Below are positions 9,025-19,768 of a stretch of DNA of 64,000 bases, piece after piece; position 1 is the stretch's first letter, and every line of letters begins with the position of its first letter. The notes beneath the pieces are model-generated. The model was not told the origin of the DNA. It searched no databases and saw only the letters and a program-made list of their open reading frames with translations. A program made the translations under genes and the position numbers. This DNA is from Betaproteobacteria bacterium. GTDB taxonomy: Bacteria; Pseudomonadota; Gammaproteobacteria; Burkholderiales; Thiobacteraceae. The stretch is from assembly GCA_024641855.1 (NCBI GenBank), contig JAHECG010000002.1, positions 30,573 to 94,572 on the forward strand, read 5' to 3'.

Positions 9025-9056
9025 CTTTTTAGCTTTTCGTTCTTATTATGACGAAA

Positions 9057-9515
9057 TTATTCCGTCGGAAGCTTACGAGCCTTCCAATCGGGGTAACCCG
9101 AGCGATACCAGTGAACGTTTTTATAACCGTTTTTTGCTAGTACAACAGCGGCTTTATAGGATTTAAAGCAAGTGCCAGAGTTACAAAACACAACGATGTG
9201 AGCATTTTTATCTTTTAGTTTACCCATGTCGAACTTGTCTTGCGAAGCATCGAAGTCAGCTGCCTTCGCACTTTTTTCTGGATCGTAAGGTACGGAAATA
9301 GCACCTTTGATACTACCTTCACCAAACTCCGAGGCTTTGCGCGTATCGACCAACACAGCCCCCTTGGCCTGTAAATCTTGAACCTGTTTCGCATCTACTA
9401 GATTAACGCCGGCTGGTGCTGCTGCTGGCGTTTCGGCGGCTTGTACACTTGCGCTCGTAAAAGCCATAAAACCTACAGTCATGAATACCGATGTAAAACG
9501 TTTAAAACTGTTCAT
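9057..9515 (-). CDS. Periplasmic rhodanese-like protein
   Basis: A 152-aa protein with a Sec signal peptide (~1-26, ending SVQA-A) and one rhodanese domain. The conserved Asp-Thr-Arg of the N-terminal loop is present (VLVDTRKASEF). The active-site loop reads CNSGTCFKS, with the catalytic Cys at 111 and a second Cys at 116 where sulfurtransferases usually have Arg. The Cys pair could form a disulfide, so a thiol-redox rather than a pure sulfur-transfer role is possible. The ATG at 9515 has GGAGG 8 nt upstream. It is the first gene of the minus-strand group with the YeiH-type transporter. Confidence 0.85.
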   Translation of the reverse strand: MNSFKRFTSVFMTVGFMAFTSASVQAAETPAAAPAGVNLVDAKQVQDLQAKGAVLVDTRKASEFGEGSIKGAISVPYDPEKSAKAADFDASQDKFDMGKLKDKNAHIVVFCNSGTCFKSYKAAVVLAKNGYKNVHWYRSGYPDWKARKLPTE

Positions 9516-9784
9516 ACTGCATTCCTCCAAGAGATAGGTTCAAAATTGATACAAGTCCAAATTGAATTCAAAAACACAATTAAAAACAAGTCCGATTTTT
9601 CGGATAATCACTAACTGCAACTATCGGCTCTTTTGCAGCCACTAAATGCAGCCATAAGTGCTAACGCAAATTGATAGCGTTGCAACTTTTTACGCGGACT
9701 GGAATTTGAAGTCAACAGCAAAATCATATTTATGACGCAATTCCTTTTTCTTTATGACGCGCAGTTTCACTATTGTCTAATACG

Positions 9785-11218
9785 CTAAATTTCTTGTGCT
9801 CGCGGTACACGGACAACAGTGACGTTGCAAGGTGCTGCTGCAGCCACTTTGGAAGACACACTACCGAGTAATCTACGCAACGCGGATGATCCACGGGCAC
9901 CGATAATGATTTGATCGACATGATTCGTTTTCGCAAAAGCCAGCACGGCATCTGCAATGTCATTCGATTCCAACACCTGAAAACGAATTTTCTCTGCGCT
10001 CAGCGCCAGCGGTTGTGCCCAATGCCGCATTTCAACCAAACGCTGAGTAAACAGGCTATGTGCCAACGCGTGATTTTCATCCTCCTCAGCCAATATCGAT
10101 GGTGCTTGAACCGTTACGCAAGTAATCCGGCAATGCGCGTCGGCAGCGAGCGCACGACGCACAAAATCTCGCAAAGCTTGTTGTAATTTTTCGTCTGCAT
10201 GCGGAATATCGAGTGCCACTAAAATATGCGGCGCGCTACTCAAATGAAACAAAGGATCGTGACAAGGCTTTACTGAAATCGTCAGGACGCTATACCAGCG
10301 ACGTAAGGCGGTTAAAAGGCTCGCCGATTTAAGACGCTGCGCCCGCTCCGTTAGCGTGACTTGATCGCGATGTGTGAGGTCGAAAGCGACCTGCGCTGCG
10401 CTTGCATATCGATCTTCTACATGCGCTTCCAGGCAGTGCAAAATAATTTCCTGAAGCCAAGGTGGAATATCCGGTTGAACTTTTCGAGGAGGACTGGGAT
10501 CAAGAAATAAACGCCTGCGAAAGCCACCCATTGTCGTGGGATTGCCAAAGGGTAAACGGCCCGTCGCGAATTGATACAAGATGACGCCAAGTGCGAAAAT
10601 ATCGCTACGCGGATCACATCGATTATGCAAAATTTGTTCAGGTGAAATATATGCCGCCGTCCCAACCGGTTGATGAAATGTTTCTTCGATCAAATCCGGT
10701 AAATGTGCATGGTGCGCTAGACCAAAATCAATAATGACCGCCGTGCCATCAGGGCGAAACAAAATGTTAGCGGGCTTAATATCGAGATGCACCACATTCT
10801 GCCGATGCAAATCGTGCAAGGCATCGGCCAACGCTGCAATCCAGCGGCACACTGCTTCGATCCGGCTAGTCCCCCACGCTTCTGTACGATTCCATATCTG
10901 ATCCAAGTAATCATGCAACGAAGCGCCATCGATATATTCCATCACTAAATAGGGTTGTACTGCCATATCGCCTTTAGCGACAAAAGTCGGTACATGCGGA
11001 CCGGAAAGTTTTTCTAAGATCATCTGCTCGACTTCAAAGCCGACAAAACAAGCCGGGTGACTGCCAAATTCCAGTTTAGGAATTTTCATGATCATGGGCA
11101 GATCAATCCCGACCTTGGATACCCGATAGATTGAGGCCATTCCACCTTCGTATATTTTTTCAAGGAGACTAAAACCATCGATCTCGCTTCCAACCTGGGG
11201 AAATTGTTTTGTCTCCAT
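9785..11218 (-). CDS. Ser/Thr protein kinase fused to a universal stress domain
   Basis: A cytoplasmic fusion of 477 aa with no TM helix. The N-terminal Hanks-type kinase (~12-285) shows a Gly-loop (YEGGMASIYRV), the catalytic-lysine strand MIMKIPK, the catalytic loop HLDIKPANI (Asp kept; HLD instead of HRD, a non-RD kinase), DFGLAHH, and SPE in place of APE. The C-terminal Usp domain (~330-475) ends with the ATP-binding loop IIIGARGSSALRRLLGSVSS and NVTVVRVPR. The start at 11218 has AAGGGG 9 nt upstream, and its ATG lies a few bases after the metallophosphoesterase stop. It is the only kinase visible that could make phospho-Thr for the FHA protein at 32-33.8 kb (inference). Confidence 0.88.
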   Translation of the reverse strand: METKQFPQVGSEIDGFSLLEKIYEGGMASIYRVSKVGIDLPMIMKIPKLEFGSHPACFVGFEVEQMILEKLSGPHVPTFVAKGDMAVQPYLVMEYIDGASLHDYLDQIWNRTEAWGTSRIEAVCRWIAALADALHDLHRQNVVHLDIKPANILFRPDGTAVIIDFGLAHHAHLPDLIEETFHQPVGTAAYISPEQILHNRCDPRSDIFALGVILYQFATGRLPFGNPTTMGGFRRRLFLDPSPPRKVQPDIPPWLQEIILHCLEAHVEDRYASAAQVAFDLTHRDQVTLTERAQRLKSASLLTALRRWYSVLTISVKPCHDPLFHLSSAPHILVALDIPHADEKLQQALRDFVRRALAADAHCRITCVTVQAPSILAEEDENHALAHSLFTQRLVEMRHWAQPLALSAEKIRFQVLESNDIADAVLAFAKTNHVDQIIIGARGSSALRRLLGSVSSKVAAAAPCNVTVVRVPRAQEI

Positions 11219-11220
11219 GT

Positions 11221-11964
11221 TCAATGCCCCTTCTCTAATCGCCTTGCCAAGCTGGCCGGCAAACCCACGGCCAGAACTTTTTGCGCAGCCTTCATGTAAT
11301 CGTAAGGCACCCTAAAATAAGTGAGGGTGTTTTGTTCACGATGAAAAAGTGCATAGCTGGCTGCGGGGTTGCTATCGCGCGGCTGACCAACCGATCCGAC
11401 AATCGCTAACCATTGACGATTAAACAGCATTGGAATGGACACTCCAGGCGCTGGATAAAATATTTGAGGCAGGCCATGCTGCGATTGGTAATACAAAGTG
11501 GGATGATGCACGTGCCCTGCGAACGTAAATTTTGCTTTCGTCGCGCGCATGCAACGACCCGCTTGCTTAGGGCCAGTAATATAAACCCACTTTTCCGGAT
11601 CTTCCGCACACGCATGCACAAAAAGCATATCGTCGAGTTGCACCTTTAGAGGTAAGGACTTTAGGAATTCCTGCTCGGCCGCACCCAATTGCTTGCGCGT
11701 CCAATAAATCGCTTCGCGGGCGGTAAACTCCATGGTTTCGCACAAACCACTAAGCGCCGCAGCATCATGATTACCTTGAACGGCGATTGCGCCTTGCGCT
11801 GCCAAACCGGCAATAATGTCGATACACGCCAACGGATCTGCGCCATAACCGACTAAGTCACCGACAAAAGCAAACTGCTCGGCACCGTGTGCCTTAGCAT
11901 GCGTCAAACAGGCTTGCAGCGCCTCCAAATTGCTATGAATATCCGAGAGAATGGCCAGTTTCAT
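11221..11964 (-). CDS. Metallophosphoesterase (YfcE/DevT-like)
   Basis: A 247-aa calcineurin-like phosphoesterase with the metal-binding motifs in order: LSDIHSN, GDLVGYG, GNHDAA and FAGHVHHP. The family hydrolyses phosphodiesters or phosphoproteins with two metal ions. It lies directly upstream of, and coupled to, the kinase-Usp gene, so it may be the opposing phosphatase (inference from order). It starts at the ATG at 11964 and diverges from the GH13 gene across a 148-bp promoter region. Confidence 0.85.
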   Translation of the reverse strand: MKLAILSDIHSNLEALQACLTHAKAHGAEQFAFVGDLVGYGADPLACIDIIAGLAAQGAIAVQGNHDAAALSGLCETMEFTAREAIYWTRKQLGAAEQEFLKSLPLKVQLDDMLFVHACAEDPEKWVYITGPKQAGRCMRATKAKFTFAGHVHHPTLYYQSQHGLPQIFYPAPGVSIPMLFNRQWLAIVGSVGQPRDSNPAASYALFHREQNTLTYFRVPYDYMKAAQKVLAVGLPASLARRLEKGH

Positions 11965-12112
11965 TGATTAAGACACCGTGTTTTTAATCATCATAACCGA
12001 AGATCGAGATTCAAGTCCGACGCGGATCAACGGAAATAGTTGGCGCGTAGAACAGCCTTCTATAACATGACCGAAGACTGCTTATACCGATAAAAACGAT
12101 TAGGGGAGTTTC

Positions 12113-13636
12113 ATGAGTGTCGCGCGTAAATCCAAGCCAATACCGTCCACGCCATGGAGACCCAATCCGCACCTATTTCAAATTCACACTTGGGCATGGC
12201 TGGATAAACTCTCGAAACAGGCGGGGCAACGGCTACAACTCATTGATGTGGCTGATGAGGAGTGGGATCGAATCAAAGCGCTTGGTTTCGACTTTGTCTA
12301 TTTAATGGGTATTTGGCAACGCAGCCCAGCAGGCAGACATATTTTTCGGACAGATGCTGCCGCCTTTCGCGTTTTTGATCATGCTCTTCCGAATTGGAAC
12401 ATTGATGCGGTCATCGGATCGCCGTTTTCCATTCAAGACTATGTTCCTGATACGCGTATTGGCGACTGGGCACAATTGGATAGCGTACGTAAAAAATTAC
12501 ACGCACGCGGAATGCGCCTCATCTTGGATTTTGTACCCAATCATACCGGGCCGGATCATGTCTGGATCCAAAGCCATCCCGAGTATTTCCTGCAAGGTTC
12601 AGTAACTGACTTTCAAAAAAATCCTTCCGCCTTTCACTTGATCGACAACGATGATACTGAACCATGCTTTATTGCACGAGGACGAGATCCGTACTTTGCG
12701 CCATGGGCCGACACAGCCCAATTAGACTATGCCAACCCCGCAACGCGAACCGCTTTAATACAGACCTTAATTGACATCTCTAAACATTGTGATGGTTTGC
12801 GTTGCGATATGGCGATGCTGGTACTCAATGACATATTCAAAAAAACTTGGGCACCTCTTTTATCCGAGCGAACCTTGCCAAATAAGGAGTTTTGGCCAGA
12901 CGCGATTGCCGCCCTACCACCCGACTTTTTATGGATGGCAGAAGTTTATTGGGACATGGAATGGCAACTCCAACAACTGGGATTCAGCTACACCTATGAC
13001 AAACGCCTTTACGATCGCCTCGAAAACGCTGAAGCATCGGAAATTCACGCACATCTCAATGGCGAAAACACTTATCAAAGCCGCATGGCGCGATTTTTGG
13101 AAAACCATGATGAACCGCGTAGTGCAAAAACCTTTGGTCTAGCGCGTCTACCCAGTTTGACCGCTATGCTCGCCACTTTACCCGGCTTGCGTTTTTTCCA
13201 CCAAGGCCAATTTGAAGGAAACAAAATACACCTCCCCATGCCTTTGAATGCAGCGGCCGAGGAAACGCCCGATCTTGCGTTAGCGCAAATGTATGCAAAG
13301 ACGTTAAACATTGCCGCACAACCTGTTTTTCATGTGGGCGAATGGCGGTTGCTCACTGCCGAGCCGGACTCCGATAACAGCCACCAACAACTGATTGCTT
13401 ACCGCTGGCGCCTTGACGATGCGTATAAACTGGTGATTCTGAATATGAGCCATCAGACTGCACAAGGACGAATTCAGTTTGCGGCAGAATTAGCGCCTGC
13501 CGCACAGTACACCTTGCAGGATATATTGAACGATGAATGCTATTTACGCGAATTTAGCGACCTAATAAGCAATGGCTTATATGTTCGTCTCGATTCCTAT
13601 GGAGCGCATATTTTTTCTATTTCCCCAGCAGGATAA
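12113..13636 (+). CDS. GH13 alpha-amylase-family glycosidase
   Basis: A 507-aa TIM-barrel enzyme. The four GH13 regions are recognisable: LILDFVPNHTG; DGLRCDMAM with the nucleophile Asp; WMAEVYWDMEW with the acid/base Glu; and FLENHDEPR with the third acidic residue. There is no signal peptide, so it acts in the cytoplasm, on maltodextrin, trehalose or a similar glucan. The exact specificity cannot be read. The ATG at 12113 has AGGGGAG upstream. It is a lone gene divergent from the phosphoesterase. Confidence 0.88.
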   Translation: MSVARKSKPIPSTPWRPNPHLFQIHTWAWLDKLSKQAGQRLQLIDVADEEWDRIKALGFDFVYLMGIWQRSPAGRHIFRTDAAAFRVFDHALPNWNIDAVIGSPFSIQDYVPDTRIGDWAQLDSVRKKLHARGMRLILDFVPNHTGPDHVWIQSHPEYFLQGSVTDFQKNPSAFHLIDNDDTEPCFIARGRDPYFAPWADTAQLDYANPATRTALIQTLIDISKHCDGLRCDMAMLVLNDIFKKTWAPLLSERTLPNKEFWPDAIAALPPDFLWMAEVYWDMEWQLQQLGFSYTYDKRLYDRLENAEASEIHAHLNGENTYQSRMARFLENHDEPRSAKTFGLARLPSLTAMLATLPGLRFFHQGQFEGNKIHLPMPLNAAAEETPDLALAQMYAKTLNIAAQPVFHVGEWRLLTAEPDSDNSHQQLIAYRWRLDDAYKLVILNMSHQTAQGRIQFAAELAPAAQYTLQDILNDECYLREFSDLISNGLYVRLDSYGAHIFSISPAG

Positions 13637-13701
13637 AGATTGCCCATAGGGCCTGAGGCCTTGCGCAGTGTTATAATTTTGCCTCTCAAAACTGGCGCTT
13701 G

Positions 13702-14529
13702 ATGGCAGACATTTTGCAAATTAAGGCTCGACAATTATTGCTACGCTTTGCGCCCGGCTTGCCGTTGCTCGCGCTCATGATCGTATTGGCTACGCAATTA
13801 GCACACTGGACCTGGACTTTCATCACCCCCAACCGGGACACACTTAGCCCAAGCGTAGTGCAAACCGATGCTGCGGCCGCCGCACGTATGATTATTTCAG
13901 AACACCTATTTGGTTACGCGGATCAAACTGCGAACCCGGCAAGCAGCGATGCATCACTGAATATTCGTCTTTCAGGCGTTTTTGCTACAAGGGGCAGAAG
14001 CGCCAGTTATGCGATCGTTAATACCGGCGCTAAAACGGATCAAACGGTGCGTGTTGGCGACGAAATCCAACCTGGTGTGACCCTACAAGCTGTACACCCT
14101 GCCTCGATTACCGTCAATCACGCGGGTTTAACAAAGCGAATTAGTCTGGTGCAAAAAGACCCGGAACAGTTACTGACCCAGGCTACGCCTGCCACCCTGG
14201 GCATCAGATCTCTCGGTTATAATGCCTACAGCGTTTCACGCAATAATTTGACCACTGTCTTGCAGAACGGAAACGCGAATATTCGGTTGGGGCAATTAAC
14301 CTCCGCTTCTGGTGGCGGCATGCTTGTAACCGATGCCCCCACGGGCAGCCTTACTAAAGAACTTGGGTTACAAACAGGCGATTTATTACGCAACATCAAC
14401 GGTCAAGCAGTATCTTCTACAGCTGATCTAGCAAGTATTTACCAGCGCTTTAAACAAGCATCACAAGTACAACTCGACATTACACGCGCCGGGAAACTGA
14501 TCCAGTTGCGCTATACCGTGCAACAATAA
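13702..14529 (+). CDS. gspC: GspC, type II secretion inner-membrane linker
   Basis: A 275-aa bitopic protein: one TM helix (~17-37), a Ser/Asn/Pro-rich spacer, the HR domain (~75-155, LNIRLSGVFATRGRSASYAI) that contacts the secretin N0 domain, and a C-terminal PDZ domain (~200-275; GLQTGDLLRNINGQAV). It links the inner-membrane platform to GspD and may help choose substrate. The ATG at 13702 is preferred over the TTG one codon upstream. TATAAT at 13672-13677 may be its -10 box, but I see no good -35. It is the first gene of the first gsp cluster. Confidence 0.9.
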   Translation: MADILQIKARQLLLRFAPGLPLLALMIVLATQLAHWTWTFITPNRDTLSPSVVQTDAAAAARMIISEHLFGYADQTANPASSDASLNIRLSGVFATRGRSASYAIVNTGAKTDQTVRVGDEIQPGVTLQAVHPASITVNHAGLTKRISLVQKDPEQLLTQATPATLGIRSLGYNAYSVSRNNLTTVLQNGNANIRLGQLTSASGGGMLVTDAPTGSLTKELGLQTGDLLRNINGQAVSSTADLASIYQRFKQASQVQLDITRAGKLIQLRYTVQQ

Positions 14530-14546
14530 TAATTGGGGATACAGGG

Positions 14547-16973
14547 ATGAAAGAAAAACAAAATTTGTCACAATGTTGTTCGTGGAAACTTTCCGGTTTC
14601 GGCCGCATTGCCGCAGTGCTTTTGCTAGCGCATGCGTCGACACCCATGGCAGCCCCAACGGATGTTGCAACAAAAGCATTTTCGGAAATTACAGAAGTCC
14701 TTAGCTCCGTGAATTTACGATCTGGCGCCGGAAAAAGCGCACGCTCCATGGCGGTACTCCCGAAAGGCGAGCAAGTACAGGTTTTAAGTCAAACCAATGG
14801 CTGGACAAAAATTCGTCGCACTGGCTCGCATCCGCAAGAAGGCTGGGTCAGCACCCCGCATTTACGTACCGCAAACGCGTCGCCAACTGCGGCCACGCCG
14901 CAACCGCAAGCACCCGTCGCTTTAGCGTCGCAGCCCAAGCTGCCACATCAAGACAAAGAAAACATTACGTTGAATTTTGTGAATGCCGATATTCAATCGG
15001 TGGTTAAAACCGTAGGCATGATCACGGGCAAAAATTTCATTCTCGATCCCCGCATCACGGGCAACTTCAATATTGTTTCCGAAAACCCCATATCGCGTGA
15101 CCTGGTCTATCCTATTCTGTTATCTGCCCTGCGTTTGCATGGTTACGCCGCGGTAGAAGAAAAAGGCTTCGTCAAAATCGTTCCGGAAGCCGATGCCAAA
15201 TTAAACTTCAGCATGACCGAAACGGTTGGCGAAAAGGGAACCAGTGATAAAAACATGCGCGCCTCGGGCGACAAAATTATCACCCAGGTATACCCTTTGC
15301 AACATGAGTCCGCTGCGCAATTAGTCCCTGTTTTACGACCCTTGATCACACCGAATAACGTGATTGCCGTCTATCCCGGCAGCAATACTTTAGTGATCAC
15401 TGATTACGCGGAAAATGTAAAGCGGATTAATAAAATTATTGCCTCGATTGACGTTCCCAGCCAATCCGAAATGCATGTCATGAAACTCGAGTACGCTTCT
15501 GCAATTGATACTTCGCAAATGCTGATGCATTTATTACCCGAAGCGGCACCCGTCGCTGGTGCCACACCGAAACTATCCATCGCAGTGGATACACATAGCA
15601 ATAGCCTGATCGTGCGTGCGGAAAATCCTTCCTACTTGACGCGCATTCGCAGCATGTTAAAAGGCTTAGACACACCAGCTGCTGCGGGTGGTGGTATTCA
15701 TGTGGTTTATTTACGGAATGCGGAAGCGGGAAAGATGGCGGAAATGCTACGCAGTTTATTGGCGGGCGATGCGGCCAAAAACACCCCTATGCCCGCGCCG
15801 ACACTGACTAACGCCGTCGCAACCACATCAACGACCGCCCTCACTGCGGCCGGTAATTCGCCACCAACAGCGGCCACAGTAAGTACCATTCAGGCTCATC
15901 CTTCCACCAATTCCTTGGTTATCGTCGCCCCTGACAATGTTTATAACTCTTTACGCACGGTAATCGATCAACTAGATGCCCGTCGTGCCCAAGTTTATAT
16001 CGAGGCACTCGTCGTGGAAGTCACCGGCAATACCTCTGGAGAATTCGGTATCCAATGGCAAGATTTAACCGGCGTCAACGCAACCGATGCGCAAGTGATT
16101 GGCGGCACTAATTTCCGTACGACGAAGGGTTCCAACATTATTGATGCGGCGACCAACATCACCGGCATTGGTGCGGGACTCAACATTGGCGTGGTGCGCG
16201 GACGCCTTACCTTGCCAGGTGTTAATGGCACCATTGTCAACCTCGGCTTCCTGGCACGCGCGTTGGAATCGAATGGCAATACCAATATTCTTTCTACGCC
16301 CAGCTTGCTCACCCTAGACAATGAAGAAGCGAAAATAGTAGTCGGACAAAACGTACCATTGATTACCGGCAGTTTTGCGCAAGCCGCCGGCGTTGGTGGC
16401 GCCGCGGTGAACCCTTTTCAAACTTTTGAGCGTAAAGACGTGGGTCTAACACTTCGGATACGACCACAAGTGGCCGAAGGTGGCAGCATCAAATTGGGTA
16501 TTTATCAAGAAGTCTCCAGTGTTGATCAAACGACATTAGCCAGCGCCTCTGGTGTAACAACCAATAAACGCTCACTGGAATCCACCGTACTGGTGGATGA
16601 TGGGCAGATCGTCGTGTTAGGTGGCTTGGTACAGGACAACGTCTCATCCACGCAAGACAAAGTTCCGCTATTGGGCGATATTCCGCTGCTCGGAAATTTA
16701 TTTCGTTATGAGTCACGCGCCCGTACCAAAACTAATTTAATGGTGTTTCTGCGACCAGTCGTCTTGCGCGATGCACAGGCTTCCGCCAGCCTGACCGGGG
16801 ATCGCTACGACTACATTCGCAACGAACAGTTACAAACGCAATCGGGATCAAACCTGCTTTTACCCGATTTGAAAGCGCCTAAATTACCCCCTCTCCAGTT
16901 GGACTTGAGAACAAATTCTGGAACTGCGCCTGCGCCGACCGAGACTAAGGCAAAGCCCTCTACCGCCCCATGA
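14547..16973 (+). CDS. gspD: GspD secretin with an N-terminal SH3 domain
   Basis: The outer-membrane channel of type II secretion (808 aa). A signal peptide (~1-36) is followed by a bacterial SH3 domain (~48-107; [25 protein letters not shown]), a Pro/Ala linker, then N0 (~138-205, [20 protein letters not shown]), the N1-N3 ring domains and the secretin barrel ([36 protein letters not shown]). N3 has a Thr/Ala-rich insertion. An SH3 domain before N0 is not part of the usual GspD layout; it may bind peptidoglycan. A very similar SH3 sits on the barrel protein at 27.7-30.1 kb. Confidence 0.93.
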   Translation: MKEKQNLSQCCSWKLSGFGRIAAVLLLAHASTPMAAPTDVATKAFSEITEVLSSVNLRSGAGKSARSMAVLPKGEQVQVLSQTNGWTKIRRTGSHPQEGWVSTPHLRTANASPTAATPQPQAPVALASQPKLPHQDKENITLNFVNADIQSVVKTVGMITGKNFILDPRITGNFNIVSENPISRDLVYPILLSALRLHGYAAVEEKGFVKIVPEADAKLNFSMTETVGEKGTSDKNMRASGDKIITQVYPLQHESAAQLVPVLRPLITPNNVIAVYPGSNTLVITDYAENVKRINKIIASIDVPSQSEMHVMKLEYASAIDTSQMLMHLLPEAAPVAGATPKLSIAVDTHSNSLIVRAENPSYLTRIRSMLKGLDTPAAAGGGIHVVYLRNAEAGKMAEMLRSLLAGDAAKNTPMPAPTLTNAVATTSTTALTAAGNSPPTAATVSTIQAHPSTNSLVIVAPDNVYNSLRTVIDQLDARRAQVYIEALVVEVTGNTSGEFGIQWQDLTGVNATDAQVIGGTNFRTTKGSNIIDAATNITGIGAGLNIGVVRGRLTLPGVNGTIVNLGFLARALESNGNTNILSTPSLLTLDNEEAKIVVGQNVPLITGSFAQAAGVGGAAVNPFQTFERKDVGLTLRIRPQVAEGGSIKLGIYQEVSSVDQTTLASASGVTTNKRSLESTVLVDDGQIVVLGGLVQDNVSSTQDKVPLLGDIPLLGNLFRYESRARTKTNLMVFLRPVVLRDAQASASLTGDRYDYIRNEQLQTQSGSNLLLPDLKAPKLPPLQLDLRTNSGTAPAPTETKAKPSTAP

Positions 16974-16980
16974 GCGGGTT

Positions 16981-18501
16981 ATGAAATCACATTCGCGTAC
17001 CGCTACCCCTCAGGAGACGCCACCAAACGTTGATGCAGCATGGCGTCTTCCTTATCACTTTGCCAAATCAAAAGGCATTATCGCTACCGGTATGATTGGC
17101 GACAAAATCGAGGTTTTGGTTCGCCCAGGCGTTCAAGCCTCGACCTTGGCAGAAGTACGACGTATGCTCGGAGTACCACTACTGCCCAGCATGCTTAGTG
17201 CAGATCAATTTGAACAACAGTTAACTCACAATTACACGCGCCAGGGAAATGACGCCGAACGTTTAATGGATGACTTGGGGCAAGATGTCGATTTACAACA
17301 GCTTGCGCAAGCGCTCCCCGAGGTGACCGACCTACTGGAATCCGAGGACGATGCACCGATTATCCGCCTCATCAACGCCCTTCTCACACAAGCCTTGCGC
17401 GATGGCGCGTCTGATGTTCACTTCCAAATTTTTGAACATCGCTCCTTAGTCCGTTTCCGTGTCGATGGGGTTCTGCGCGATATTCTCGAACCACAACGTA
17501 ATTTGCATGCGGCGATTGTGTCACGTATTAAAGTGATGGCGCAGTTGGACATAGCGGAGAAACGCTTACCGCAAGATGGCCGCATCACACTCAAGATCGC
17601 GGGTCGCCCGGTTGATGTCCGCGTTTCGACGTTACCGACTGGACATGGTGAGCGCGTAGTGCTGCGCCTGTTGGATAAACAAACAGGCCGACTCGATTTA
17701 GATCGACTCGGCATGCACCCAGAAACCCTCGCACGTTTGGATGCTTTGATCCAACAACCCCATGGCATCGTGCTGGTGACGGGCCCTACCGGATCCGGAA
17801 AAACCACTACGCTTTATGCTGCGTTGTCGCGCTTACCGACTGACATGCTGAACATGATGACCGTCGAAGATCCGATTGAATTTGATTTGGATGGTATCGG
17901 TCAAACTCAAGTCAACGCACGCATCGACATGACATTTGCCCGCGCGCTAAGAGCAATTCTGCGTCAAGATCCAGATGTCGTCATGATCGGTGAAATCCGC
18001 GATTTAGAAACGGCCCAGATCGCAGTACAAGCCAGCTTGACGGGCCATCTAGTATTGGCCACCCTGCATACCAACGATGCCACAGGCGCTATTTCACGCT
18101 TAGTAGACATGGGTATAGAACCCTTTCTACTCTCCTCTAGCCTTCTTGGGGTCTTAGCACAACGCTTATTACGCAAACTTTGCCCAAGCTGCCGTCGCAG
18201 TTATGCCCCTGATACAACGGAACGGCTCGCCTTTGATGGGATAACCGTACCCGCCCAACTGTATGCGGCAGTCGGTTGTGCCGAATGCAACTGGACCGGC
18301 TATAAGGGGCGCACCGGCATCTACGAATTACTTGAGGTCGATACCGTGATGCAACGTATGATCCATGATCATGCGCCTGAACAAGAATTGCGGCACCACG
18401 TGACCGTCAATGGCATGACGAGTTTGCGCGCTGATGGTCTACGCTGGGTCGCTGCCGGCGAAACCACCCTTGAAGAAGTTTTGCGCGTAACACGCCAATA
18501 A
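16981..18501 (+). CDS. gspE: GspE, type II secretion ATPase
   Basis: The cytoplasmic hexameric ATPase (506 aa) that drives pseudopilus assembly. An N1E-type domain that binds GspL is followed by the Walker A box [10 protein letters not shown], the Asp box MTVEDPIEF, Walker [17 protein letters not shown], the His box ([11 protein letters not shown]) and a four-Cys zinc site (CPSC...CAEC) typical of GspE. It starts 7 bp after gspD with only a weak ribosome site, consistent with coupling. Confidence 0.95.
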   Translation: MKSHSRTATPQETPPNVDAAWRLPYHFAKSKGIIATGMIGDKIEVLVRPGVQASTLAEVRRMLGVPLLPSMLSADQFEQQLTHNYTRQGNDAERLMDDLGQDVDLQQLAQALPEVTDLLESEDDAPIIRLINALLTQALRDGASDVHFQIFEHRSLVRFRVDGVLRDILEPQRNLHAAIVSRIKVMAQLDIAEKRLPQDGRITLKIAGRPVDVRVSTLPTGHGERVVLRLLDKQTGRLDLDRLGMHPETLARLDALIQQPHGIVLVTGPTGSGKTTTLYAALSRLPTDMLNMMTVEDPIEFDLDGIGQTQVNARIDMTFARALRAILRQDPDVVMIGEIRDLETAQIAVQASLTGHLVLATLHTNDATGAISRLVDMGIEPFLLSSSLLGVLAQRLLRKLCPSCRRSYAPDTTERLAFDGITVPAQLYAAVGCAECNWTGYKGRTGIYELLEVDTVMQRMIHDHAPEQELRHHVTVNGMTSLRADGLRWVAAGETTLEEVLRVTRQ

Positions 18502-18513
18502 CACACAGCAAAA

Positions 18514-19731
18514 ATGGCGGGATTTAAATATCAAGCAATTGCCAACGATGGGCGTATCCATAAAGGCGTTCTCGAAGTCGATAATGCACGCCAAGCACGT
18601 TTGCACTTACGCGAACAAGGGCTGATCCCAATTGAAGTTGATTCACTAGCACCCGAATTAATCCACGCACAATCGAATACGCTACGCTGGCGTATCGGCT
18701 TATCCGGCGCCGAATTAAATTTAATCACGCGCCAACTCGCCACACTTTTTGATGCAGGTCTAACCGTTGAACAAGCCTTTACTGCCTTAATCGAACAAGC
18801 CGATACACCCAATCAACAACGCATCTTAGCCGGCGTTCGCGGTGAAGTACTGGCGGGAAAATCTTTAGCGCGTGCAATGGAACAATATCCGACGATTTTT
18901 TCGGAACTATATCGTTCCTTAGTCAATGCAGGTGAACAATCGGGGCAATTGAGTCGTGTATTGTTACGCTTAGCCGACTACCTCGAAGCTAGACAATTAC
19001 TGCGTCAAAAGATATTGCTGGCACTCATTTACCCAGCCGTTGTCACGCTAACGGCCTTATTGATCATCATTGGTTTGATGACTTATGTCGTTCCACAAGT
19101 TGTCCAAGTATTTCAAAATTCTCAGCAGGTTTTGCCTTGGCTGACGCGAGCGCTCATTGCAATTTCCGACTTTGTACGTTTGACAGGCGTGTATTGGATA
19201 TTGATCTTCGTGGCAGTCAGCGCGTGGTCGCAACGCCTCTTACGTAACCCTTCACGACTATTTTCACTACATACCTTCCTGTTGCGTCTACCGATTCTGG
19301 GACGTTTAATGCGCGCAGTGAATGCTGCACGATTCGCCAGCACACTGGCAATACTCGTCGGCAGTCGCGTACCTTTGCTGACTGCTTTACAAGCCGGAAC
19401 AGGCGTCGTTAACAATTTACCGATGAAGCAAGCCTTAGAGGATACGCAACGCATGGTGAGTGAAGGTGCCTCCTTATCGCTAGCCCTGGGTAAAAGCAAA
19501 CTATTCCCGCCGCTTTTGGTACATATGATTGCAAGTGGGGAAGCCAGCGGACGTTTAGATGACATGCTAGAACGTGCGGCCAAACAACAAAGTAGTGAAG
19601 TCGAGAATCGCCTTGCGGCACTAACAAGCCTGTTTGAGCCGGCGTTAATCTTATTGATGGGCATCCTTGTTTTGCTAATTGTGTTGGCGATGTTATTACC
19701 CATTTTTGAAATGAATCAATTGATAAAATAG
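18514..19731 (+). CDS. gspF: GspF, type II secretion inner-membrane platform protein
   Basis: 405 aa with two T2SSF domains, each followed by membrane helices. Three TM segments are clear: around residue 170 (ALIYPAVVTLTALLIIIGLM), around 225, and near the C-terminus (LFEPALILLMGILVLLIVLA). It organises GspE, GspL and the pseudopilins. It follows gspE by 12 bp. Confidence 0.94.
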   Translation: MAGFKYQAIANDGRIHKGVLEVDNARQARLHLREQGLIPIEVDSLAPELIHAQSNTLRWRIGLSGAELNLITRQLATLFDAGLTVEQAFTALIEQADTPNQQRILAGVRGEVLAGKSLARAMEQYPTIFSELYRSLVNAGEQSGQLSRVLLRLADYLEARQLLRQKILLALIYPAVVTLTALLIIIGLMTYVVPQVVQVFQNSQQVLPWLTRALIAISDFVRLTGVYWILIFVAVSAWSQRLLRNPSRLFSLHTFLLRLPILGRLMRAVNAARFASTLAILVGSRVPLLTALQAGTGVVNNLPMKQALEDTQRMVSEGASLSLALGKSKLFPPLLVHMIASGEASGRLDDMLERAAKQQSSEVENRLAALTSLFEPALILLMGILVLLIVLAMLLPIFEMNQLIK

Positions 19732-19768
19732 ATTCCTTTTGCCATTTTTTTATTCGCATGGATGATTT

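Noticed and set aside
13660-13677. TTGCGC close to TATAAT, considered as a full promoter for gspC
   Set aside because: Only 5 nt separate the two elements; the -10 box alone is noted in the gspC entry.
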